NCBI RefSeq assembly: GCF_003854965.1
Contig: NZ_RQPI01000011.1
Span: 1-64,000 of the forward strand
Direction: 5' to 3'
Length of the DNA stretch: 64,000 nucleotides
Source: Paenibacillus rhizophilus
Lineage (GTDB): Bacteria; Bacillota; Bacilli; Paenibacillales; Paenibacillaceae
The notes beneath the pieces are model-generated. The model was not told the DNA's origin and made no database searches. It saw only the letters and a program-made list of their open reading frames with translations. The position numbers were made by a program, and so were the translations under genes. This document shows, piece by piece, positions 56,920 through 64,000 of the stretch. Positions within the stretch are counted from its first letter, which is position 1. The number at the start of each line of letters is the position of its first letter.

Positions 56920-58857
56920 TTAAGCGGAGGGCCCGGCGGCGAGCACGGATTCCAGGGCTTCGTACTGACCGCGAAGCCGAACCAGCCTGGAGACGCTCTG
57001 CTCAAGGCCGCCCATCCGGTTGCGTTCGCACCACAACAGACGGTATTGGAGCAGAAGCAGATCGAGATCTTGTTTCAGTTCCCCGATTTCGGCGGGCGAT
57101 AAAGGGTCATTAGCCGCGAGGCGGCGCTTTAGGAAAGCGAGTCTGATCGAATGCTTGACGAAATGAACGCTGTTCCGCAGTTCTTCCAGAATCAGGCCGG
57201 CATCGTCGCAGTGCGGGGAGAGGCCGCCAAGCCGCTCTTCGATTTCCTCGATATAGGCTTTAAGGCGATGCAAATTCTCGTCCGGCAGTTTATCCGTCAG
57301 GCGCATATTGTCCAGGTCGCTACGCAGCAGCATGGACATCTCGGTATCGTTGTGATGCGGATTGCCGGATTCCAGCCTGTAGTAGTTCCCAAGGTCCAGC
57401 AGCAGTCTGCCGGTATGTCCCGAAGTATCGGCGAACAGGAAGCTGTCCATGTAGCCCGCGATATCGGCGTCAAGACTGGCATCGGCGCTCCAGGCAAGGG
57501 CTGCGCCGTACACGAATCCCGCATAGCTTACGGGAAGATGCTGCCAGTGTCCATTGTCACCCCAATCGGTGATCAGATAGCCGATGGCTCCGTTGTTCTT
57601 GCCGTGAACGGCTGCGCTGCGCAGATTGGCAAGCATATTTTCGGTGCGGCCGGTGATGGAATTCCATGAACTGGTTCCGGGGCATACATAGAAGGGAATG
57701 CCCGCGGCGCTGAATTTTTGCGTATCGGCTTCGAACGGATGCTCTGCGGTGTACCCCCATTCCATGGCGATGATATCCTTCGGCAGATGGGGAATCAGTT
57801 CGGGGTGCTGGAGAATAATGTCTCCCCAGAACTGCATCGTTTTGCCGCGTTTTCGGACGAGCTCCGCGATTTTCAGCAGAAAGGACAAATACAGACGGCC
57901 TTTGCCCTGGGACTCCGCGGCGCTTTGGCTTCGCCCCGTGCCCAGCTCATAGGTTTCATCGCAGCCGACGTTGAACATGCCGGAGCTGAAGTAAGGCAGC
58001 AGATCGTCGTACATCTTTTCAAGCAGGCCGGTCGCTTCGGTCGCTTCAGTATAGAACGTTCCGGGTCTCATGGCGTGGCCGTTCGGGTACAGATCGGAGT
58101 CGTACATGCCTTCCGGCATCATGAAGCCTTCCGGAATTTCCGCCAGGTGGTTAAACTCCGGCCGGGACAGCCAGCCTTCCATATGGCCGAAGCTGTTCTG
58201 ATTGGGAACCAGCTCAATGCAGCGCTCCCGGCAGTATTCATCAAGCTCCAGAATTTCTTCGCCGCTGATCGGGGTTTCCAGCTCCCAGACACCAGGGAAG
58301 GATTCGTATGAAAAAGGAGTTCCTTCTATATATAGCTGCAGTTGGTTCAGCTTCAGATCGGCCATAAGATCCACAATCCGCCGCAGCGTCTCCAACTTAG
58401 GAATTTTGTTGCGGCTGATATCGATCATAAGTCCTCTTGCCGGAAAATCGGGTTCGTCGGCAATGTGCAGACAAGGCAGAACGCCGCCTGTCTGCTGGAT
58501 CAGCTGCTTCAGCGTGGCTGCGGCATAAAAGGCCGCTTGCGGCGAACTGTAAGTTATCAGGACTCCGGTCTCGGTCACGGACAGTTCATAGGTCTGGTCG
58601 CCCAGGTTGGGATTCTGGGTAAATATGCAGGCGCAGGGAGAGCCGGGGCGCACACCGATGGATATCTGGAGATATAGACCCAGATGCTTAGACACGGCAT
58701 CCTGTACGGTTCGGGCAGCCGGAAGAGCCGGCTTGTCGGCGGGTCCGGCGAGCGCGATTTTGTCACCGCGGGACACCCGGTAAGAACCGGGCCGGAAGGT
58801 CATTTCCTTAGGGATGGGAAGCAGAACTAGGGATTGGAACGGTTTGGACAATGACAT
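56920..58857 (-). CDS. GH20 family beta-N-acetylhexosaminidase
   Basis: The 645-residue protein has no signal peptide, so it acts in the cytoplasm. It has an N-terminal zincin-like domain (about 10-130), a TIM barrel (about 135-450) beginning ARGLMIDISRNKIPKLE and a helical C-terminal extension. The catalytic Asp-Glu pair is D300-E301 in NVGCDETYELG, where the Asp orients the substrate acetamido group and the Glu is the acid/base. The Cys in GCDE replaces the usual GG. It should release terminal GlcNAc or GalNAc from imported oligosaccharides. It is divergent from the AraC gene, a likely regulator. Confidence 0.87.
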   Translation of the reverse strand: MSLSKPFQSLVLLPIPKEMTFRPGSYRVSRGDKIALAGPADKPALPAARTVQDAVSKHLGLYLQISIGVRPGSPCACIFTQNPNLGDQTYELSVTETGVLITYSSPQAAFYAAATLKQLIQQTGGVLPCLHIADEPDFPARGLMIDISRNKIPKLETLRRIVDLMADLKLNQLQLYIEGTPFSYESFPGVWELETPISGEEILELDEYCRERCIELVPNQNSFGHMEGWLSRPEFNHLAEIPEGFMMPEGMYDSDLYPNGHAMRPGTFYTEATEATGLLEKMYDDLLPYFSSGMFNVGCDETYELGTGRSQSAAESQGKGRLYLSFLLKIAELVRKRGKTMQFWGDIILQHPELIPHLPKDIIAMEWGYTAEHPFEADTQKFSAAGIPFYVCPGTSSWNSITGRTENMLANLRSAAVHGKNNGAIGYLITDWGDNGHWQHLPVSYAGFVYGAALAWSADASLDADIAGYMDSFLFADTSGHTGRLLLDLGNYYRLESGNPHHNDTEMSMLLRSDLDNMRLTDKLPDENLHRLKAYIEEIEERLGGLSPHCDDAGLILEELRNSVHFVKHSIRLAFLKRRLAANDPLSPAEIGELKQDLDLLLLQYRLLWCERNRMGGLEQSVSRLVRLRGQYEALESVLAAGPSA

Positions 58858-58936
58858 GGCACCTCGCTATCCTGTAGAATATGATCATCTTAGGCAATAA
58901 ACATATCACTCCGAAAAGAGCGGAGGAATGCAAATC

Positions 58937-59788
58937 ATGTCCATATACATGGATTATATGATCAGTCCTTATCCGATTAGAATTATCGATCCGAAAGTTG
59001 AGGCCTCCAAGCTGCGGCTGAACTCAATCCGTGTGGGCCAGGTCGGCCACCTGCCCGGAAGAACGCTGTTCCGTACGGGCGTAACGTTTACACATTGGGC
59101 CTTCGTCTATGTTGTTTCCGGCTCCGGCACCTATGCCGAGAACGGCGGTAAGCGGCAGCAGGTTCGGGACGGCAGCCTCTTCTTCTTCCAGCCGGGCCGC
59201 ATCTATGATTTCGGTCCCCCGCCTTACGGGAGCTGGGACGAGTACTATATCAACTTTACGGGCAACCGGGTGAACGAATGGCGGGAGGCGGGACTTTTGA
59301 CTGAAGGAATCGTCTTTCGCGCGGATGCGGCGCAGGATTTGGCGGCAGGATTTGAAAGAGTGCTGGAATGGATGGAGGGGGGAGACCCCCGGGACGCCGA
59401 CAGGGCGGCGCTGCTGCTGGAAAGGATGCTTCTGGATTGCTGCGGCGCCGGCGACAGCCGCCGCCCCGATTCCGGAGACAGCATGCAGGCCATCCGCGAA
59501 GACTTGCACTCCTGCATTTATGGGGAGTTCGACGCTTCCCTGTTCGCCCGCAAGCACCATATCTCGGTGTCGACGTTAAGACGGCTTGTGCTCCGCAGCA
59601 GCGGATACCCCCTGCATGATTACATTCACCGGTTGAAGATGGGCGAAGCCAAAAAGCTCCTCCTCAACACCCCGCTGCAGGTTAAGGAAATTTCAGGTAT
59701 GTTGCGTTATAACGACCCTTTTTACTTCTCGAGGCTATTTAAGAAATATATGGGAATTTCCCCTATGGAATGCCGGTGTAATGTGTAA
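58937..59788 (+). CDS. AraC-family transcriptional regulator
   Basis: The 283-residue protein has an N-terminal cupin sensor (about 35-125, VYVVSGSGTYAENG, GSLFFFQPGRIYDFG) and a C-terminal pair of helix-turn-helix motifs (about 185-280), with the end EISGMLRYNDPFYFSRLFKK giving the AraC signature. The sensor suggests a sugar ligand. The start is ATG 58937, with GGAGG 9 nt upstream; an ATG three codons earlier is too close. It is divergent from the GH20 gene with only about 80 bp between them, so it probably controls that gene. The region 59789-60063 after it is AT-rich and holds the promoter of the next kinase. Confidence 0.88.
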   Translation: MSIYMDYMISPYPIRIIDPKVEASKLRLNSIRVGQVGHLPGRTLFRTGVTFTHWAFVYVVSGSGTYAENGGKRQQVRDGSLFFFQPGRIYDFGPPPYGSWDEYYINFTGNRVNEWREAGLLTEGIVFRADAAQDLAAGFERVLEWMEGGDPRDADRAALLLERMLLDCCGAGDSRRPDSGDSMQAIREDLHSCIYGEFDASLFARKHHISVSTLRRLVLRSSGYPLHDYIHRLKMGEAKKLLLNTPLQVKEISGMLRYNDPFYFSRLFKKYMGISPMECRCNV

Positions 59789-59961
59789 GGCTGAAAGCTT
59801 GTCGTCAGCGGAAATTAAGCTGACATGGCTCTGACTTTAAAATGTAAAAAATTAGAAAAATATCTTTTACATACCCCGTTTTGGCACGGAATAAACAGGG
59901 AAAAATAAAAAAAATATACTAAAATTTTAATCGTGTAACCGTTAACATTGAAAAAGGTAAC

Positions 59962-59990
59962 TTGTTATTGTCATTTTTCTTTTGTATGAT
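59962..59990 (+). promoter_or_regulatory. Promoter of the DegS-like kinase operon
   Basis: TTGTTA (59962-59967) and TATGAT (59985-59990) have a 17-bp spacer. They lie about 75 bp before the start codon, in an AT-rich region. Confidence 0.6.
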
Positions 59991-60063
59991 GCATTTAACA
60001 CAGCAGTTCCCATGGAGGTAAAAAGCTCGCATTTTCCACAAATTTGGAGAATAGGGTGGTGGG

Positions 60064-61710
60064 ATGAATATCAAGTTATCTGCGGAAGATCGAATGATTA
60101 CATTTTTCCGTTACTTTTCACTGTTCCTTACTTCACTGATGTTCTTGATAACGCGAACGGGTCTTTCACTGTTTTATAAAATTCCGATCATCATTGTTCT
60201 GGCCTTGCTGGCCCACGCGTTTACGATTTCCTTTCGGAGTTTGCGGCACAGGCCGCATGCCGTTATGGCTTCGGTGAGCATCGAGATGTCGCTGATTCTT
60301 CTGCTGGCGATTTGTACAGGCGGTTATAACAGCCCATTCAAGCTGTATTCGCTAAATCCCATTTTGATTGCCGCGGGTTCTTTGTCCTTTTATTTTTGTT
60401 GGAGTCTGCTGGCCGGCTATTTTGCCATTTTCTTTGGATTTTGCTATTTTTTTTATAAATCGGCGGAAGATACGTTTGCCTCTGTTTTGCTGGAGAACGG
60501 GAACCTGTTCCTGGCGCTTGCTCTAACGGTGACCTTTATGCAGCTGCTGTCGCGGTTCAGGCGTCAGCGGGAGGAGGCGAATGCCCGAACGGACGAAATG
60601 CTAGAGCATATCAAATCGCTGTATCACATTGTGGAAACCTCAAGCGAGCACGATTTTATGAATATCGGACAGGTCATCACCGACTATGCCGTCAAGCTGA
60701 CGAAGCTGAACAAAGCGCTGTTCTGGTTTGCGGGCAATACTGGAGGACCATCTCCCGTAAGCCGCCAGACCGGCTGGCTGCCCGAGGAAGAAGATAAATT
60801 GTTCGGGGAGCTGAAGAAGCACGAGACGGAGTGGCGGCGTTTGAAGGAACCGATATTCAAGAGCTTTCCCGGTTTTGGGGATCTGCTGTTAATGCCAGTT
60901 CGGATGAGCACACGTTTTGTGGGTGTGATCGGAGTAAAGCTTGAAGCACACGAGGGGCTGGAGGGCCGAAGATGGTACATCCAGCAGCTGATGTTTCTGG
61001 CGGAGCTCAGCGCGATTACGCTGGAACGCCATGAGCTGAGCGTTACCGAGAACCGGCTTATTGTAACGAACGAACAGAACCGGATTGCGGACGAAATGCA
61101 CGACAGCGTCTCTCAGAGCCTGTTCGGCATTGTATATGCGGCCCATTCCCTCAAGCAGTCCTGCAGAAAAATGACGCCCTCCCAGCTGGAGGAGCAAATC
61201 GAGCTGATCCATGATTCGGCGACCAAGGCGGCCAAGGAGCTGCGGATTACGATTTACAGCCTGAGCTCCAAGAAAAGCGGCGGCCCGACCTGGCTCGGCA
61301 TGGTAAGATCGCATCTGAAGAGCTTGTCGAGACTGAATGATGTCGAGATTGATTTCAAGGTGAAGGGTGATGACTTCAGTCTGCCCTATACGTACCACAA
61401 AGCCCTCTTTCGGATTATCTCCGAAGCGACCGGCAACGCTATTCGCCACGGAGCCGCACATAAAGTCGAGGTTGAGCTGACCTTGAAGCCGAGGTGGATT
61501 GGACTGGCAATCCGCGACGATGGCGTAGGCTTCGATACCGATCTGCTATGGACCCATTCGGAGGAAAGCACCGGCGGACTGGGAATGAAGAACATGCAGC
61601 ATCTGACCCGGTCTCTTGGCGGGGATTTTCAGTTGTCGAGCAATGAAAATGCAGGCACCCAAATTTTAATTTCAATTCCGGTAGGCGTAATTGAACTAAA
61701 GAACGCATAA
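60064..61710 (+). CDS. NarX/DegS-type membrane histidine kinase
   Basis: The 548-residue kinase has about six N-terminal membrane helices (to about 160) and a GAF-like region (about 195-325). HisKA_3 has His346 in ADEMHDSVSQSLFGIVYAAH, and a HATPase_c domain has TGNAIRHGA, DDGVGFD and GLGMKNM. HDSVSQ is typical of kinases paired with LuxR-type regulators, and such a regulator is encoded 23 bp downstream. GGTGGTGGG precedes the ATG. The pair lies directly ahead of the exopolysaccharide operon, so control of matrix production is plausible but unproven. Confidence 0.9.
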   Translation: MNIKLSAEDRMITFFRYFSLFLTSLMFLITRTGLSLFYKIPIIIVLALLAHAFTISFRSLRHRPHAVMASVSIEMSLILLLAICTGGYNSPFKLYSLNPILIAAGSLSFYFCWSLLAGYFAIFFGFCYFFYKSAEDTFASVLLENGNLFLALALTVTFMQLLSRFRRQREEANARTDEMLEHIKSLYHIVETSSEHDFMNIGQVITDYAVKLTKLNKALFWFAGNTGGPSPVSRQTGWLPEEEDKLFGELKKHETEWRRLKEPIFKSFPGFGDLLLMPVRMSTRFVGVIGVKLEAHEGLEGRRWYIQQLMFLAELSAITLERHELSVTENRLIVTNEQNRIADEMHDSVSQSLFGIVYAAHSLKQSCRKMTPSQLEEQIELIHDSATKAAKELRITIYSLSSKKSGGPTWLGMVRSHLKSLSRLNDVEIDFKVKGDDFSLPYTYHKALFRIISEATGNAIRHGAAHKVEVELTLKPRWIGLAIRDDGVGFDTDLLWTHSEESTGGLGMKNMQHLTRSLGGDFQLSSNENAGTQILISIPVGVIELKNA

Positions 61711-61733
61711 TAGATAACAGGAGGTCTTTGCAT

Positions 61734-62369
61734 ATGGAAATCGTGATAGTGGATGATCATCCCCTTGTGAGAAGAGGACTGGCAGCGGTCATTTCCATGC
61801 AGCCTAATGTGAAATTTGCGGGCGAAGCGACAAACGGCGAAGAGGCTCTGCGCGTACTGGAAGAACTCCGGCCCGATATGGTGCTGATTGATTTGAAGCT
61901 TGCCGACGAGTCGGGGCTTGATGTAATCAAGGCGGCGCGGAGCCGCGGAATTAAGAGCAAGTTTATACTGTTGACCTCATCGGCGAGCCGTGAGGATTTC
62001 CTCAAGGCGGAGGAAGTCCTGGTCGACGGATATGTATTGAAGGAGGCGCTCCCTGAAGAGCTTCTGTTCGCCATTCAACTGGTCCACAAAGGCAGAAAAT
62101 ATTACGATCCCGGCCTGATGGAAGACAAGATGAGGATGAGCGGCAAGAGCCCGACCGACGAATTGACGCCCAAAGAGCGGGAAGTTCTGATTGAGCTCGG
62201 TCAGGGCGCCTGCAACCGGGAAATCGCCTCCAGGCTGTTCATCAGCGAGTTCACGGTCAAGAAGCATGTCAGCCAAATTTTGGCCAAGCTTCAGGTCGCG
62301 GACCGCACTCAAGCGGCGCTTTACGCCAACGCGGTCGGTCTAACCAAATACGAGATGTCTGTCGAATAA
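61734..62369 (+). CDS. NarL/FixJ-family response regulator
   Basis: The 211-residue protein has a receiver domain with the acidic pair DD at 7-8, phosphoacceptor Asp53 (MVLIDLKLADESG) and Lys in VLKEAL, and a LuxR-type helix-turn-helix (about 145-205: LTPKEREVLIELGQG, NREIASRLFISEFTVKKHVS). It is the partner of the preceding kinase. I start at ATG 61734 behind AGGAGGT; a TTG two codons earlier is too near the ribosome binding site. A strong terminator follows. Confidence 0.93.
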   Translation: MEIVIVDDHPLVRRGLAAVISMQPNVKFAGEATNGEEALRVLEELRPDMVLIDLKLADESGLDVIKAARSRGIKSKFILLTSSASREDFLKAEEVLVDGYVLKEALPEELLFAIQLVHKGRKYYDPGLMEDKMRMSGKSPTDELTPKEREVLIELGQGACNREIASRLFISEFTVKKHVSQILAKLQVADRTQAALYANAVGLTKYEMSVE

Positions 62370-62397
62370 ACTCGGACAGAATCATTCATTTTCAGGA

Positions 62398-62424
62398 ACA
62401 CGGACAAGATGTCCGTGTTTTTTT
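62398..62424 (+). terminator. Terminator of the two-component operon
   Basis: ACACGGACA and TGTCCGTGT form a perfect 9-bp stem around AGA, followed by a T-run. Confidence 0.92.
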
Positions 62425-62538
62425 GTGCGAAATCATAAACTTTGGAGCCCTAAAGACCCGGTTGCGCTCTGGGCCAATACCTCAATTTGCGGTTACTTAT
62501 TTTATCGGTAACTGTTCCACAGCGGAATAGACACCTTA

Positions 62539-62571
62539 GTACCATATCGTATGGTACCAAAGTATACCATA
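62539..62571. promoter_or_regulatory. Inverted-repeat operator candidate upstream of the exopolysaccharide operon
   Basis: GTACCATA (62539-62546) and TATGGTAC (62550-62557) form a perfect inverted repeat with a 3-bp centre. A third half-site, TATACCATA, follows at 62563-62571. It lies 150 bp before the first exopolysaccharide gene in an otherwise AT-rich, gene-free stretch (62425-62722). Confidence 0.55.
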
Positions 62572-62722
62572 GTTTGTCCTTAAGCGGTAATTTTCTTTAT
62601 TCGAAAGTGAAATCGAAAGTAATGGCAGGGACCATGCCTCGAAAAATGAGGATTGATAGAATAAAAGTAAGTTATCTGAAACTTTCAGAAGTCTTTCAAA
62701 ATCCTACGGAAGGAGGATCGCT

Positions 62723-63463
62723 GTGGAAAAGACGATTTTGGATTACCTGAATCTGATTAAGAAAAGGCTGTGGCTCATTGTATTGTTCGTGCTGATCTCC
62801 TGCAGTACCACCTATTATGTCAGCAAGAACTACGTGGTCCCCGTCTATTCCGCAACAGCGCAGCTGCTGGTGAACAACGCCGCAGATCTGTCGGAAGGCA
62901 ATAATCTTAACAATCTGAATTTCAGTCTCAATCTGATCGGGAGTTACAAGGATGTCATCAAATCGCCGGCCATTATGGACCGCGTGGCCGCGGCGCATCC
63001 GGAGTTCGGGCTGACCGGAGATCAGCTGAGCTCCAAGGTTAGCATCAAATCTTCGGAAGGAAGCCAGGTCATCAATCTCGGCGTAAACGATGAAAGCTAT
63101 GTCAAGGCCGCCGGAATCGTCAATGCGGTATCCCAGACTTTCATTCGTTCCCTGCCGGAGCTGATGAATCTGAGCAACGTCACCTTCCTCACACCCGCGG
63201 ACCCTAAAGATGTTCCGGGGCCTGTAAACGGCGGCTTTACAATGAATTTGGTTATCAGCTTCGTCGTTTCGCTGATGGCGGCTCTTGGGATTATCCTGCT
63301 GATGGAGACGCTGAATGGCGCTCTTCGCTCCGAGAAGGAAGCGGAGCATGAGTTTGGCCTTCCGGTCATCGGCACCATCCCGGTTATCCGCAAACGCGAC
63401 CTCGGCAAAGGCGGAGGCGACAAAGCAAGGGTAGGGGAGGGAGCTTATGCTGCGGTTAAGTAA
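62723..63463 (+). CDS. Polysaccharide co-polymerase / tyrosine-kinase modulator (Wzz, YveK/CapA type)
   Basis: The 246-residue membrane protein has two membrane segments (about 18-36 and 172-194) flanking an extracytoplasmic chain-length-determinant domain. A Pro-rich motif before the second segment (PADPKDVPGPVNG) is typical of Wzz proteins. The cytoplasmic tail of about 50 residues activates the separate tyrosine kinase in Gram-positive systems. It starts with GTG behind GGAAGGAGG. It overlaps the kinase gene by 17 nt, the standard arrangement at the head of capsule and exopolysaccharide operons. Confidence 0.9.
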   Translation: MEKTILDYLNLIKKRLWLIVLFVLISCSTTYYVSKNYVVPVYSATAQLLVNNAADLSEGNNLNNLNFSLNLIGSYKDVIKSPAIMDRVAAAHPEFGLTGDQLSSKVSIKSSEGSQVINLGVNDESYVKAAGIVNAVSQTFIRSLPELMNLSNVTFLTPADPKDVPGPVNGGFTMNLVISFVVSLMAALGIILLMETLNGALRSEKEAEHEFGLPVIGTIPVIRKRDLGKGGGDKARVGEGAYAAVK

Positions 63464-64000
63464 CAGTCTCATTGCCGAACGAAATCCGCAGTCGCATGTG
63501 TCCGAATCGTTCCGCTCGCTTCGCACCTACATCCGGCAGCTCGGGCTGCTGCAGGGCGGGGGAGGAAGAGCGCTGCTGTTCACATCCGGCGAAGCGGGAG
63601 AAGGAAAGACAACGGTTCTGGCCAATCTCGCGGTTTCCTTCGTCCAGGACGGCAAGAAAGTGGCGGTTGTGGATTGCAATCTTCGCAGCCCCGGTCTTCA
63701 CACGGTGTTCGGGGTAGAGAATGGCGAAGGTTTGGCTGACTGTCTGAGCGGTCAGAAGGAGCCGGGCAAGATTAGCGTCTTCGGCAACCTTGCCAATCTG
63801 ACCATCGTGACGGCAGGTTCTTCCACCATTAGCCCGCCCGATCTGCTGGGCAACGCGGCGATGGTGGAACTGCTGGAAGAACTCAAAGGAACTCATGACC
63901 TGGTTCTGCTGGACTCGCCTCCGGCGGTGGAATACAGCGATGCCCGCGTGCTCGCGCCGCTTACAGACGGCGTCGTCATCGTTGCCCGCTACGGCAAGTC
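63447..64000 (+). CDS. BY-family tyrosine kinase (CpsD/YwqD type), 5' part cut by window end
   Basis: The start codon is at 63447, behind GGGGAGGGAG, and the frame stays open to the window end (about 184 residues). After the SFRSLRTYIRQL activating region it has Walker A SGEAGEGKTT, the Walker A' segment VVDCNLRSPG and Walker B LVLLDSPP, the three nucleotide motifs of bacterial tyrosine kinases. The C-terminal Tyr cluster is beyond the window. It pairs with the preceding modulator to control polysaccharide polymerisation. Walker A' reads DCNLRSP instead of the commoner DADLRRP, a variant that should still bind Mg-ATP. Confidence 0.9.
   Translation, partial: MLRLSNSLIAERNPQSHVSESFRSLRTYIRQLGLLQGGGGRALLFTSGEAGEGKTTVLANLAVSFVQDGKKVAVVDCNLRSPGLHTVFGVENGEGLADCLSGQKEPGKISVFGNLANLTIVTAGSSTISPPDLLGNAAMVELLEELKGTHDLVLLDSPPAVEYSDARVLAPLTDGVVIVARYGK

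Overview
The window looks like chromosomal DNA of a Paenibacillus-like Gram-positive bacterium (Bacillota). The reasons are strong GGAGG ribosome binding sites with frequent GTG/TTG starts, moderately high GC coding DNA with AT-rich intergenic regions, an SLH-anchored surface protein, a qoxABCD quinol oxidase, sporulation-type kinases, a YtrA-type GntR/ABC operon, a tyrosine-kinase exopolysaccharide operon, and dispersed hairpin repeats. The species cannot be named from the sequence alone. I saw no phage, plasmid, CRISPR, tRNA or rRNA genes.

Layout. 1-226: 3' end of a group II intron (maturase C-terminus plus RNA domains V and VI). 237-5213: amidase, an unknown protein, a DnaA-box-like cluster, a NUDIX hydrolase, a small membrane protein and a soluble histidine kinase. 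5327-21278: the most remarkable region. It encodes a tubulin/FtsZ-like protein, a second tubulin-like protein that has lost its GTP-binding glycines, two membrane-anchored von Willebrand A (vWA) proteins, a beta-rich protein, a zinc-ribbon GTPase and a large membrane protein resembling GTPase-associated protein 1. Two small membrane proteins are encoded divergently in front of it. It matches a system known, as far as I recall, only from computational surveys. 21388-31141: a cobalamin riboswitch followed by a giant S-layer-anchored protein with transcobalamin-like architecture, a DUF4430 lipoprotein and a complete ECF transporter (EcfT, fused EcfA-EcfA, S component). Together they read as a vitamin B12 capture and import chain.

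31302-37371: a chemoreceptor, paired terminator-like repeats, then qoxDCBA on the minus strand. 37787-42552: polysaccharide deacetylase and a GntR-ABC (Ytr-like) operon with an evident palindromic operator. 42777-50351: housekeeping and stress genes (mismatch uracil glycosylase, HAD nucleotidase, ring-cleaving dioxygenase, manganese pyrophosphatase, Rrf2 regulator with nitroreductase, pirin, leucine dehydrogenase). 50638-59788: cyclophilin lipoprotein, MFS exporter, two acidic unknown proteins, a 7TM histidine kinase, a Gfo/Idh/MocA oxidoreductase, a GH20 hexosaminidase and a divergent AraC regulator. 60064-64000: a DegS/NarX-type kinase with its NarL-type regulator, followed by the start of an exopolysaccharide operon (Wzz-type modulator and BY-kinase, the latter cut by the window end).

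Dispersed structured repeats occur at 8443-8535, 16594-16928, 26395-26590, 33037-33369 and 50518-50621. Base pairing in several is preserved by compensatory changes.
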